Origin: Amyloporia xantha
Taxonomy: Eukaryota > Basidiomycota > Agaricomycetes > Polyporales > Adustoporiaceae
Length of the DNA: 64,000 bases
NCBI GenBank assembly: GCA_036971615.1
Contig: JAYKKR010000002.1
Span: forward strand, 1,426,001 to 1,490,000
Reading direction: 5' to 3'
Part shown: positions 34,232 to 45,195 of the stretch, one piece after another
How positions within the stretch are numbered: position 1 is the stretch's first letter
How the letters are laid out: every line of letters begins with the position of its first letter
Position numbers and translations under genes: made by a program
Notes under the pieces: model-generated
Told to the model about the DNA's origin: nothing
The model's database searches: none
What the model saw: only the letters and a program-made list of their open reading frames with translations

Positions 34232-35719
34232 AACACTCCCATGTCGCCTCCTTCCGGGCGCGGAAAGGCGATGCGACTGCGGTAGATCCATCTACAGTAA
34301 TTCAGAGTCGACTCACATGGTTGTGCAAAACACTGTCCTCCGGGCGCTCGCATAGGTGCAGCGCTGAATCGAGGAGTGGAAAGAGCCTTGCACGCCTAAT
34401 TGCATGTCTCATCCTTTATGCAAGACTCATCTCCACACGGGAGCCCACTCGCGATTTCATTCAAGTGTCATATTTGCTTTCGCTATCCATTGGTGCCCAA
34501 CTGTTCATACGCCCGCCGTATCTCCGCTCTCGGACTCCTTCCCCTGCTCGTATCTCCGCTGTGCAATACTGTATTTCTATTCGTCTGGGACACGTTGCAG
34601 CCGCCCTAGGGTGCCAGGATGCCAGTGTCCGCCGGGTAGATAAGAGCGAGGAGCTACTGTAGTGCTTCAACTCTTGTCAACGCTGCGGAATTTCTGGTCT
34701 TCCTATTCTTCGGTGGCATCCGTTAGAGACGCCTCGTGGGCGGATCTCACTTGTAGTTCCGTTTGCTATCGATTTGGCATCCCCATCGTCCCATTATCTG
34801 TGCATAAACTGTCCAACTTCGTCCCCTCCACTACTCATGCTATACTTGTACGATTAATCGACATCCTGCGCCTCGCTATCGGTCTCCTAATCATACTCAC
34901 TTGATGCTTCACAACACTCCTGCCGTATCCGTTGTCCTATTTCCTTGTTCAAAGTCGTCGTTGCCTCGCCCATATCCTAACTCCCTTCCTCTCCGTCCTT
35001 ATGGTGGCGCTATCGTTCCGTTCTTACTTCTTTGGTGATATACGGAAACATGATATGCTTCATATGCCTCATGCCTCGCTCTGTCATTGAGTACTCGATC
35101 CCCCGTCCTGGGCAAGATATCGCAGCGACAACAATTGTTCGCACCCTGTCTGTCTGTTCCCTTTCTTCCTTCCATAATACTACGACCTTTCTAATCTAGT
35201 AGATCTCCCGCACCCTCACTTCGTTTCTTCTCTGCGTACCGTTATCAGTGATATTTATTCTTGTTCCTCTGTGGCTCGTCCCGCGATTCGGATTTCTCGA
35301 TTACTATCGGATAATATGGTTCTGCACTTAGGCTTTCGTTTTTCGCTGGTACAAGTCGGTAGAACATCTTGTGAATATATACACGTCGTCAGGACGTCAC
35401 CTCTTGACTGCTCACCTTACGATTGCACTGCGAATATACACTACTGTGAAATCTGATTCCGCTGGCTGCGTGTCAGTGCGTGAAGAATGATTTTGATCTG
35501 TCCAGGCGAACATAGCAATGGAATAATATAACTATGACGAACTTCCCATCTGCCTCGATAGCATTTGCGACACCTGAGTCTATGCGTACGGTCTACATGG
35601 GGCGTAGTCCACACAGCCAATACACGGAGAGACAAAGGATGCTAAACAGTCTATGATCACTGACGTTCTAAGCATACAGATTACACCTGCTTCTAGGATA
35701 CGCCGAAGACCGCCCTTCA
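34232..35719. other. 1.5-kb spacer between convergent genes
   Basis: 3' flank of the 31700 gene and of the permease. Pyrimidine-rich, no supported gene, RNA or repeat. Confidence 0.5.
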
Positions 35720-38178
35720 TCACAACCCTTCTGGTCCTAATTTTACTTCGGTGAATACTCCCCTCGTAACCCCGTCCTCCCTAACCCATCTACGCACCAG
35801 AGTGTATCCTCCACGCTGCGGGAGCCACACCCAGCTCACATACCAATACGCAACACCAACGAGGGATATCAGCGTTGCCACGATAGCGTGCAACTGCGCG
35901 TGATCGTGCAAGACCCGGGCGATTCGAAGCGGGATATCTCAAGTCAGCGGCAAATACGTGAGCAGGGTACCCGATCGATGGACGCACGCAGTAGGGCAAG
36001 CTGGTGTAGATCTTGAAGCCCGGTGCCGGGGGCACGTAGGGGGCGAAGACCAGGAATACGTTCGACAGGAAGAAGAGGGCCACCACGGGTGTCCAAGTGC
36101 GGAAGGGCGGATTCCATACGGCATCGTATTCGAACCAGGGGAGGTGGGCGCGAATGGCGGGCGGCGCATGGAGGAACAACAACCCGGCAGAGACGAAGGC
36201 GTTGATGAGGGCGAGCGGGTAGGTGATCACTGCGGGTGTTCTTCGTCAGTCTTTGAAAGAAGGGGAGGACATGAAGAGGACGGACTGTTAAGCATAAAGA
36301 GGTAGGTGTCGCCCGGTGGGACTGTAAGCACCAAGATCGAAGTTAATAACCACTGTGCGCCTAGCCCGGGGAGAGGTGCCCCAAACGGTTTGTCGCTTGC
36401 GAAGAAGCCGGAGAAGGGGATCACGCCCTCTCTTCCCAATTCTTGTATAACTAGATGCACGCCAATTGAATCATCAGAATTGTTTCAAGCAGCGTAAGTG
36501 CTGGGAAGGACACACCGCGTCCTTGGGTAAATAGCACAGTCAAGACATTCGCGAGCGTCGACATCGCCACGATTGCGCTTACGATCTGCACGAGGAGCCG
36601 TAACAGCAAACGTGCCTTCAGTTCACAAATCCAACGCAGGTTCAAACAGGCACTCACCCTCTCTGCGCCCGCCCCCCATAACCGCCGGAAGAACGTAGCC
36701 GCGATGATCCTGCCGCTGCCTAGAATCTCTTCCTTCGGAACAACCGCGAAGTATGCGATGTTCGCAAGGAGGTACGCAATAGTGACGCTGAACATAGCGA
36801 GCGGCGCTGCGCGCTTCATCGTGCGCACAGGATCGCGTACCTCGGACAGAGCGTAGTTCGCATTGCTATAGCCAACGAACGACCTGCAACATAGGTAAGG
36901 TGAATTCAGCAAAATCATCCGTCGAAGCGATGCCGCTGAAACGCACCAGACGACCGTGAAGAGACCCATCACGAACGCGCTCATCCCGTTCCTACCACTT
37001 CCTTCCCACAAATGCTCCCATTCAAAATTGTTGGGTGGCTGGTCGACGAGGCCCAAATAAAATATCAGCCATGATTTCCACAGAAAAAGTGACATGACAT
37101 CAAGAAACTTACGTCCTCCACGGCAAATCCAGGTAGGCGGGCAAGGGCAGCAAGGCCACTGAGTGCGATTCCGCCAAGCGCAGCCAGCTTGAGCACACCG
37201 AGTGAATCCTGCAAAACGATGCCCCATCTTGGGCGGATGCCGTGAAGCAGGAACGCAAATGTGACACAGAGGACGCCAGCAAGGCGGGTCGCGGTATTTG
37301 AAGGCGTTTGTGCGGGGTTAAGCGCATTGAGCACATCTGTAAAAGACGTGCCGGGATGAATTTTTGAAATCAGTGTGATTTCAAATATGACGCACATTCG
37401 CCGAAGACACTGCTATTGGCCGCTGCCCAACCCTAGGATTATGGGTTGCGTTCTGTGACATAGCCGGACCGAGAGAGAAGACAAATTCACATACGATCAG
37501 CAATGCGTATGCTGCATATGTACACGTCGCGAGAAACATCGGGCGGCGGTACATAAACTCCAGATAGTTCTTCTCTCCGCCACTTATTGGGAGGCCCTAA
37601 TTTCGCTTCAGTAACATGTCGCAAGCGGAGAGACGTATGCGAATTGTCTATATAACGTACTGTTCCCAGTTCGATATATACGGCAGTTCCGCACGCTGCG
37701 ACGGTGGCGCCGATAAGCCATAAAATGAACGAGAGTCCGACACTGCCAGAGGCGCGTAAGATGACACTTGGTGTCGCGAATATACTAGATGGCAGAGCAA
37801 AAAATCAGACATGCTCAAAATTATAATTCATCAATAGGCCTTTATACCTAGTTCCGACTACTCGATTGAAGATAAGGAACGCTGTACTCCTGAGCCCTGG
37901 CAAATATCAAAAATAATTCAAACTACGATAAGTTCACAAAGCAGACCTAGCGTTCGCTTGTGCGAAGAACCATCGCCGAGGGGTCCATTCGTATCTAAAA
38001 GTGTAGAGACTGTTCGTCAATATTCCACCTCTTTCATGTAGACAATATGGAACTGACTAAATTCCGAGTCCACCACTATTAGAGCATCCTGGTCTCGCTC
38101 GGACAAATCCAATTCTGAAGTATGAGCCTCGTGGGACAAGAGCGGCTCGTCTTCGCGATCCTGCATGTTGGCTTCCAT
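35720..38178 (-). CDS. MUP1-type amino-acid permease (APC superfamily)
   Basis: Plasma-membrane amino-acid importer related to the yeast methionine permeases Mup1/Mup3. The start is at 38178 (MEANMQDREDEPLLSHEAH, a cytosolic N-tail). About ten short exons follow. They read in order RTLGLRSTAFLIFNRVVG, SIFATPSVILRASGSVGLS, GLPISGGEKNYLEFMYRRP, AANSSVFGEYVLNALNP, SFVGYSNANYALSEVRDPV, a KEEILGSGRIIAATFFRRLW segment and a C-terminal run with NPPFRTWTPVVALFFLSN. The last exon reads GVAYWYVSWVWLPQRGGYTL and ends at a stop at 35720. The NYALSEV and PPF(R/K)xxxPV segments are typical of the MUP1-like group. About 12 membrane helices are expected. Some splice sites (for example GTCCAT near 35985) are non-consensus and inferred from phase only. 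The substrate is inferred. Confidence 0.85.
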
Positions 38179-39429
38179 CCTACTTCACGAAATGGTAGCG
38201 CCAGGTGCTTGGTCCGGCTAGTTCTGTCAAGTCCTGATCTCTGGCAGACGAGACCAAATATGCAGACTGTATCACCACACCTTTCGAGCTTGAGAATCAC
38301 CGTCGCCCAGAGGGGCTGGAAAACATTCCCACTAGCGTGAGTGTATTGAAGACCGTGACGGTAATGCGCGTATCGCTATTCGCCAAGCACGCCATCGCCA
38401 ACGAGCTGATGGCCGACGGAAGTAACTCACGAGCCGGTTTAGGAAGGTCCTGTGGAAGGAGCACACGTCGATCACCTGATTCCTTCAATCGACCTGCCGA
38501 TCGAACACATACGAAGAGAGAGTGAAGACATGGCGTATTGGACAAATGCTTTCCAACTTCTTTTGCATCTGGGCATGAGTTCCTGCCAGTCCCATACGAG
38601 TCCAAAGCAGTCAAAATGGAAGGGTCATTGCGGAAGTCACCTAGGAAGGGCATACATACGGCCCACAAATACGACGCGAGAACATCGCCTAAACTGGTCT
38701 GTTTAGGAGAGACTCTCATACTAGCAGAAAAAACTCGCATCCCAGTGGGTGACATCAGCTACTTGTGGAAAAATACTACCATTCAATGTGCACGGTGTCT
38801 GTCGATCATTGGTGGACTGCTCGAATAATCAAGACCTTTTACGAAAGGCTCCAGCTCCGTTCAGGGTCTTTATACATGATGTTTTTGTAGTCGATCAATT
38901 CGAGTGAACTTCGGAAGGTTGGCTCGCCTCATCTGCAAACGCTCGGAGCACACTGAGATCAGGAAACAGCGCATCAATGAAGAACGCGACTGAGAGAAAC
39001 TCCTTCAGTACATGCTCGAGACAGGTCCCAGATTCAACGCAGGAAGGCCGTTGTGAACTACAGGTATGATAGGTTCATGTAGGTCTCCAGGAGTCCGAGT
39101 TGAACCTGATATCTCCATAATCGTTGAGCCTCTGGAGGTCTGGGGCAGATGTGCAATGTGGAAGGCTTTCACCCTCTCGTGTTGTACACTTGCCTGAATC
39201 TGAAAGCAATCAGGTCGGTGAGGAAGAATGACTTTGTCCGAGATGTTTCCGCGCAGGATAGATCAACTCTTCATTTCAAAGTGACTTTCTATAACGGGAC
39301 AGTTTCGATCATTCTCGGCATTTTGCGAAGCCGAGGGAGCACGCTGACGAACACTTCCGGCCGTAGGCATAATATAGAGCAAGCAGGTCCGACCCCTCTC
39401 CTGTCTTTTACCACCATCCATACACAACG
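38179..39429. other. 1.25-kb upstream spacer
   Basis: Holds the permease promoter and the upstream region of the 39430 gene. A 152-codon minus ORF at 38297-38755 has no recognisable feature and is not called. Confidence 0.5.
39366..39376 (+). promoter_or_regulatory. TATA-like sequence before the 39430 gene
   Basis: GCATAATATAG lies about 55 bases before the ATG, followed by a pyrimidine-rich leader. This spacing fits a fungal core promoter. Confidence 0.4.
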
Positions 39430-40995
39430 ATGCAGCTTGCATCACATGGGGCCCGTGCCCTTAAACCCACGGGAGGGGGTGCCATACGGCACACAAACCA
39501 CCCTGCCCCGTCTCGCTCGATACACATACCGTCCTTCGCCCCTCGTCCCCATGCCGGACAGGGCTCCTCGACCGCTCAGACGCTCTTCCGGCACACCCGG
39601 ACGTTCTTCTCGCGTTTTGTTACCCACCTGACAACTCCTGGAACGCTGCGCATCCCGATCGATGTGCCTACTGCCGCCCGCCCGCTGTACCACAGCGCCT
39701 CTCGCATGCCCACGATCCAACAGGGGCTCTCACTCCATGCACGCACGGTCCTCTCGCGACCTTTGAATGCGCCCCATCTTCCTCGGGCACCTGCCGTACC
39801 CCGCGGCGTGAGCCAAGTTGGGCTCGGTCTCGCCCGCAACTTCTCCACCGGGCGCCCGGTCTTCCAGAACCTTGTAGAGAACGTACCCGTGAGCGGGCGT
39901 GCGTTCTGGGAAGCAGACTGGGATGTCAACATGCAGAAGGAGCGAGAGAAGCTCAGGATGAAGAAGTTCCAGACTGAGAAGAAGGGAGGCAAGAAGGCAA
40001 GCAAGGAGATGCTGAAGCCCAGAACTGCGGAGAGGAAGATGAAGGTGGTGACTGCTGAGGAAGAGCGCAAGGCCGACCTCGACCACTACTTCCCTACCGC
40101 CGTCAGCCCCGATGTAACGACCCATCTGCTCATTCCCCTTGTGCCGACTTCGACTTCCCGCATCCCCCTCGCGGCCGACGCGCCTGTCTCTTCTACCTCA
40201 CACCCTCTACTGCCACTGATGCTCGTAGGGAGTATCCATACGGCACACAGCACTCAGGCCCTCCGCGTATCCTCGCTTTTCGCGCGCCTCGAAGCTGCAC
40301 ACGTCTTCGAGGCCCCGGAAGTGCACTACGAGGCCCACGGTGACCCGAGCGGTGTCTGCACGCTGCTGGAGGTGACGTTTGAAGGGTGGGATGAGGCGAG
40401 GGTACGCAGTGTGCTCGGTGAGGCCGGGCAGGGATGGTGTGTCCTGGAGGAAGTGAGGAAAGATCAGGAGACCCTCGAGCGGGAGAGGATGGAGGAAGCG
40501 TTGGAGGCGATGAGTGCCGATGGCGATGCGAGCTGGTCAAGTGGCTTAGATGATCATCACTGGCCCCAGAGCACGATCGTGGATCCTGCTCGCTCGCTCG
40601 TGTTGCCTACCCTCGACTTCTCGGCCTCATTCTCTACCGCTGTCGGTGTCCCTGTCGAGCAGGTGTCTCCTCCACCATTCTCGACATCCTCGACGGCTAC
40701 CTCGGACTCATCTCCGTTCTCTGACCTAGCGTTCCATAACGCCTGGTCCTCTCTGCAGCGTGACGCCAGCGTCCACGACACTGAGGCTTTCTCGGACGCA
40801 TCTAGTGATCTTGGCTCTTTCGACATCCATTCTGAGTCTAGTTGGGCCGAATCTGACTTTGACTTCGGTATGCGATCAGCTCGTCGCTTGTCGCCAGCTT
40901 CTCAAGGTTCGGAGAGCTGGTTTGGCTTGGGCTTTAGCTCAGAATTTTCGGGGAGGATGCAAGAGACGGGGCGGTCTAGCGAGTACTTGTTCTGA
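39430..40995 (+). CDS. Single-exon protein of unknown function, possibly mitochondrial
   Basis: Not recognised. It is 521 residues in one exon, unusual among its intron-rich neighbours. The first ~130 residues are rich in Arg, Ser, His and Pro and poor in acids, like a mitochondrial targeting region. A conserved-looking core follows: LARNFSTGRPVFQNLVENVP, GRAFWEADWDVNMQKEREKL, then a basic stretch. ALRVSSLFARLEAAHVFEAP and EVTFEGWDEARVRSVLGE form a compact alpha/beta-like region. The C-terminal 150 residues are Ser/Asp-rich and probably disordered. Codon choice is strongly C-rich at third positions, which argues for a real, well expressed gene. Several upstream Met codons make the start uncertain. 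Confidence 0.75.
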   Translation: MQLASHGARALKPTGGGAIRHTNHPAPSRSIHIPSFAPRPHAGQGSSTAQTLFRHTRTFFSRFVTHLTTPGTLRIPIDVPTAARPLYHSASRMPTIQQGLSLHARTVLSRPLNAPHLPRAPAVPRGVSQVGLGLARNFSTGRPVFQNLVENVPVSGRAFWEADWDVNMQKEREKLRMKKFQTEKKGGKKASKEMLKPRTAERKMKVVTAEEERKADLDHYFPTAVSPDVTTHLLIPLVPTSTSRIPLAADAPVSSTSHPLLPLMLVGSIHTAHSTQALRVSSLFARLEAAHVFEAPEVHYEAHGDPSGVCTLLEVTFEGWDEARVRSVLGEAGQGWCVLEEVRKDQETLERERMEEALEAMSADGDASWSSGLDDHHWPQSTIVDPARSLVLPTLDFSASFSTAVGVPVEQVSPPPFSTSSTATSDSSPFSDLAFHNAWSSLQRDASVHDTEAFSDASSDLGSFDIHSESSWAESDFDFGMRSARRLSPASQGSESWFGLGFSSEFSGRMQETGRSSEYLF

Positions 40996-41765
40996 ATATG
41001 TTTCCTGCGCATGAGCAGTTGTATCACACTCCTTTTTCGCATGTTTTCTTGTCCATTCTTGTGTTCACTAGCTATGGTTCTGTGTAATATCAATTGTAAA
41101 AGAATCGCACAAAATCTCAATATCATTCCTTTATGTTACGGGGATAATAACACTGTGCCGCTGCTGAGTACTGAGTTCTGAGTGCTGAGCGCTGACCATG
41201 ATGAATAAGAAATCGTGACAACATCATGCAAAACAAAAAGGTTTGCGAGAGGCACGGCCCATCCGCGCGAACAGACGACTCGTCCTTATCTCCTAAGACT
41301 AACTCGGCGCATCCTGCAGGTTGCGGAATTACTTCCCTGGCCAGTCAAGGACGAATTATACCGGACCGTTCCTCCGCTTCCGCGGTGGACAGCCAAGGTG
41401 ACCAAGTTTTCTGGAGGGGACGGTCTTGAACCAGCGCACAGACGAGTGAACCCGTTGATTCGTTAGACCACCTCACATTCCCGGAATAGGGCCGCTACAG
41501 CCACTACGCCATTGTACCATATCTCAGTTATAAATCTCTTCGAACTCATTGCGTTTCTCCTCACCGTACACGACATCGAACGTGTCCCAACGTGCCCCTT
41601 GCGTGTCTTGTGCGGCGCGCTCGGGTCTCCGACCATGAAATGATGATTGTTCAGTATTCTTTGCTTCAATCTCCCCATCTTGGACCATCTCCGAGGCCGG
41701 GCTTTGGTATATATACCTAGCTCTCTCCTGTCCGTGGTGGAAATTGTATCAGATACACATTGAGG
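40996..41765. other. Spacer with CTGAG-type imperfect repeats
   Basis: No gene. Around 41162-41197 there are five imperfect CTGAG/CTGAC units. A tRNA-like fragment near 41405-41470 was examined and not accepted. Confidence 0.5.
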
Positions 41766-42814
41766 ATGTTGTTCCTCCTCGCGCCCCTTGTAGAGGTGTA
41801 TCGATATGTCTTGCAGCCTGTGGCACCATTCACATGGTTTGGCCTATCCTTCTCGTTGCTGGACATTGCGGCTGCTCTGCGAACCTGCATCGCGCTACGC
41901 CAGTTGAAGGAGCAATTTCACGCCCGTCATCTGGCGAGGAAGCAGGCCTCAAAGGAGGTGACTGTTCAGGAGGCCGAAAGTAGGTCGTTTGTGCGGGATG
42001 CCACTGCCACTCTTATGGTCGTTTACGGCGGAGAGGCTGTCACTGGTGAGTGCGTATAGGCAGCATTATGTGCTTGTGCTGAAGATGTTACACCGATAGC
42101 GCCTGCTCTGGGCATACCGTCCTCTTTCATGATATCTGGAGCAGGGCCCGCGTTTTACACGGCGATACATGCTGTCGTAGACCGGATACCAGTGATCCAT
42201 GCACCATCCCTTGAGACCGAGCTTCCTGTATCGGTCTTGGACGGGTTCACGCGTGCCATACTTCTCTGTTCGATCGTACCGCCCATGATTGTCAATCATC
42301 CGGTGCAAGCAGTCTCCACTTCACCCTGGTCGCTGCTCGTGACATCTCTGGTCTGTGGTTCCGCTTATCGTCTCTCATTGTATCTGCTGACAAGCTCACG
42401 ACATGCTTCACCTTCTGGACGGTCTGCCTCTAGGTCACGGCGAACGGGGGTTGGTTCTTCGTTAACCTTATGTCCTTCCTCCAACCGTACGCCCTGACGC
42501 TGACGACGCCGCCTGAGTTCCTTCCGTATGGCTGGACGGCCACCGACCTCTGGTGTGCACCGGCCATCACGGGATTGTATGCGCTCTTGACTCACGCGCA
42601 GCCGTTCTGGGCTGACGCGCATGCTGTCGCCATGGGCTGGCTCGGCGCTGCAGTGGCAGAGGGGGAGAAGGTCCAGCCGGTAGACCCGGAATACGCGCGT
42701 GCGCTCTGCGCGGCAGTTCTGGCGGTTATGTTCACGACGCGCACGATCAAGACGTTTGGGGCCGCTCAGGCGAAGATCCGTCCAGTCGCAGGACCGAAGA
42801 CGAAGGTTCAGTAG
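41766..42814 (+). CDS. Predicted polytopic membrane protein of unknown function
   Basis: Not recognised. Three exons: 41766-42045, 42100-42350 and 42434-42814, 303 residues, phases consistent. It starts with a hydrophobic segment (MLFLLAPLVEVYRYVL), then WFGLSFSLLDIAAALRTCIA. A short charged loop follows (RQLKEQFHARHLARKQ). Further hydrophobic segments lie at ILLCSIVPPMIVNHP, SPWSLLVTSL, GGWFFVNLMSFLQPYA and LWCAPAITGLYALLTH. The C-tail is basic (TRTIKTFGAAQAKIRPVAG). Five or six membrane helices are likely. The second intron is 83 nt, longer than usual here. No known transporter signature is seen. Confidence 0.72.
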
Positions 42815-43134
42815 ATGTGGTCGGTACCACCGGGCGCAGTCCGTTTGTGATGACCGTCTTCGCACGTATTATTCTCGTCAGATTTAGTCGCTTTGTAGTT
42901 TGCTATTTACTCTCTTGCGCACGATATAGCTTGTGGTGTGGTTGGTTCTCGGATTGTCTTGTCATATGTTGCTCATTGATCAAACAACGTCACGAGGATA
43001 GGCATACATAGAAATGACATAACTACATGAGGCATACACAGCATATTGTAACAGATACACTTAGGATACAATGAGTCCCTCCAATACATTGCGGTTGGTA
43101 TCGAAAACTGGGAAACCACAGGGTCATACTCATT
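42815..43134. other. Spacer between convergent genes
   Basis: Contains only the 3' flanks of two convergent genes. Nothing else seen. Confidence 0.5.
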
Positions 43135-44125
43135 CTAGCCTTCGTCCTCGTCGCCAGAGTTGATCCAATCTTCACGCATCTTCTTCCAGTCAATCTCTGG
43201 CCTGCGTAGACATTTGGGGGGTGCAGGAGTAAACACGAGCTTGCCCTCCTCGCCCATAAGCGCACCCAAGAATTGTCTGTCAAAGTCTAGATTTTCCAAG
43301 ACAATCACCGATAACTGCCGCTTCCCATCATCATATGCCTTGATGAGCGATTCTCGCGGTGTTCCTGGATGAGTAGCCTCTTCAAACTGCAAGATGTCCG
43401 AGCGGTCCTACATTGATAGTCGCGAAGTTAGTGTCTGGGTCGTAGAGATAAGCGGAAAATACACAGACGTCTGAGGACAATAATTTCCAGCCGTCCGGTG
43501 AAAGCGGTTCTGAAAACTTTGCTCTATATACCCCAAAATATCTGGCTTGTTCGAAGCGATTGCTATTCCCCGGTCCTGCACGTATCATCAGATGGAAAGC
43601 AGGCATTCGCTCAACATTCGGGAATGCAGACGATGCACTGTACACATAGCCATGTTGACCTGGCACTAGATGATTGCACCGCACCACGTTCGTGTGACAC
43701 AGAATCACTATCGGTAGTCCGTCTTGATTTTGAGCAGAACGTCGCTGTTAAGCATGGAATTGGGATCAGTGCCGAATATTATGGGTTATGAAAAATTGTT
43801 GAATACGCACCTTCGTGAAGCACAATAGGTCTAAGATAGTGTCACGCTTTCGCCGTTTGAATTCATGCTTGTCCGCATATGATTTCAAAGCAAGCAACGT
43901 TACCCCCTTTGCCCGCTCTGTATTTCTGACAGGTAAATGCGCAAGTATATCTTGACAGGTGCTATTCTCTCCTTCCCGGGGTAGCCGCGCATGCGGGGGT
44001 AGCCGTGGTGGCAGCGTAACTTGCGGCGATCGTGGTGGTTTTACGAACATATGCGCCTTTGCCTGCTTCTGTGGAGACTGCGGGCGCCAGAGTTGCGTCT
44101 GCGGAACGGGGATAGACTTCAGCAT
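43135..44125 (-). CDS. Soluble protein of unknown function
   Basis: Not recognised. Three exons: 44125-43811, 43744-43469 and 43407-43135, 287 residues, all boundaries GT-AG and in frame. The first ~55 residues are Pro/Arg/Gln-rich (LPPRLPPHARLPREGE). After a basic helix (YADKHEFKRRKRDTILDLL) comes a folded-looking region: GLPIVILCHTNVVRCNHLVP, then RFEQARYFGVYRAKFSEPLS. The C-terminal part has SVIVLENLDFDRQFLGALMG and an acidic end (WINSGDEDEG). No signal peptide or membrane helix. The start is placed at 44125, just after a C/T-rich tract; a longer frame on the same strand is in another phase. Confidence 0.72.
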
Positions 44126-45195
44126 GGTGCATAAGGGAGGAAGAAGAGTTGAAGATGAAAAGGCTCACGCTATTCGCTTTATCCTGGCCATGTTGGGATT
44201 GTGATCGAGACTGGTCAGCCTCTGTGGCATTTGGCATCTTGCTGGAGAGGGTCGTCTTGTGGTTGATCGCAGTCAAATAGTGGTTCTGTTCTGCAGTGTA
44301 GGAAGTTTGAGAAGGGCTTTATACCTTCACAATTGGCCACAAATGTGTAGAGCCACAGCTTTGAATCCATCACAGTGTGGCTTGGTCCCCCCAAGTGACT
44401 CGGCAAAGCACATGTAAGCAGCACTTTGGAACTCCTGTTGCTGACCATACCCAATAGAAACTTGGGCCACAGATCTCGGAGTTAGCAGAAGGACCAAGAA
44501 CTGTTAAATTAAGAACAAGGTGATATTGCTCGGACCAATTATGTTGGATCCGCAGTGATGCCTTGTACTAAAAGGCCATTGTCCCGGACCACACTGTCTT
44601 CCCGAGTGGGACCAGTCGTGAATATATAAAAGGGAGAGCTCCAACAGGTTGTCTTGTCATGGTAGCACCGCAAGAGTGACAGTGACTATTGTTCATTCGT
44701 GGCCAGAGTGGAATGGTTGTGGCGTGTGGTCGGATGACAGAGGTCAACCACACCTCGACCCAGAAATCCGGAGCTCCAGAGGGCAGCGCGTCCAATTTTG
44801 AAGTCTTGAATTTGATGGTAGATACAGTATAGACTCTAGAGGAAGCAAACGGTTGCAATATAATCTCATTATTTATCGTCCAGAGTGGCTCAATGAGCGC
44901 CCAAAGCGCGGCGAAGTCCGCACCTGTCCGCACTCACCTGGACTGCAGCAGCACGGTACTGTACGCGACTTGCTTAGTGCTTTCTACTTCTCGAGCACAT
45001 CTGAACCTCTTTTACTATCAAATACAGCTCTGAGGCTTCGAAATTAATTCTGAAGTGCTCTCGTGCTTCTTCGCCTCGTCCCACTCACTGGCAGCGAAGT
45101 CTCGTCCGGTTCAAGTGTTTCTAAATTCTACCTTAGGGCAGTAAAGTATCTGGGGGGTTCTCTTGTGTGTTTGATCTACGAGGACACGTCTAGAT
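44126..45195. other. Divergent upstream spacer
   Basis: 1.07 kb between two divergent genes. A 121-codon minus ORF at 44568-44933 has no recognisable feature. No repeat or RNA found. Confidence 0.5.

Noticed and set aside
38297..38755. 152-codon minus-strand ORF
   Set aside because: It lies in the permease upstream region. No recognisable motif, no splice continuation.
41405..41470. tRNA-like sequence on the minus strand (GGTGGTCTAAC near one end, GGTTCAAGACC and CCTCCA at the other)
   Set aside because: The acceptor and T-arm pairings contain mismatches, and the only anticodon-arm hairpin has a four-base loop. A covariance search would settle it.
44568..44933. 121-codon minus-strand ORF with a CHSCG-like short motif
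   Set aside because: A single CxxC is too little to support a zinc protein. The ORF has no family resemblance and sits in a divergent promoter spacer.
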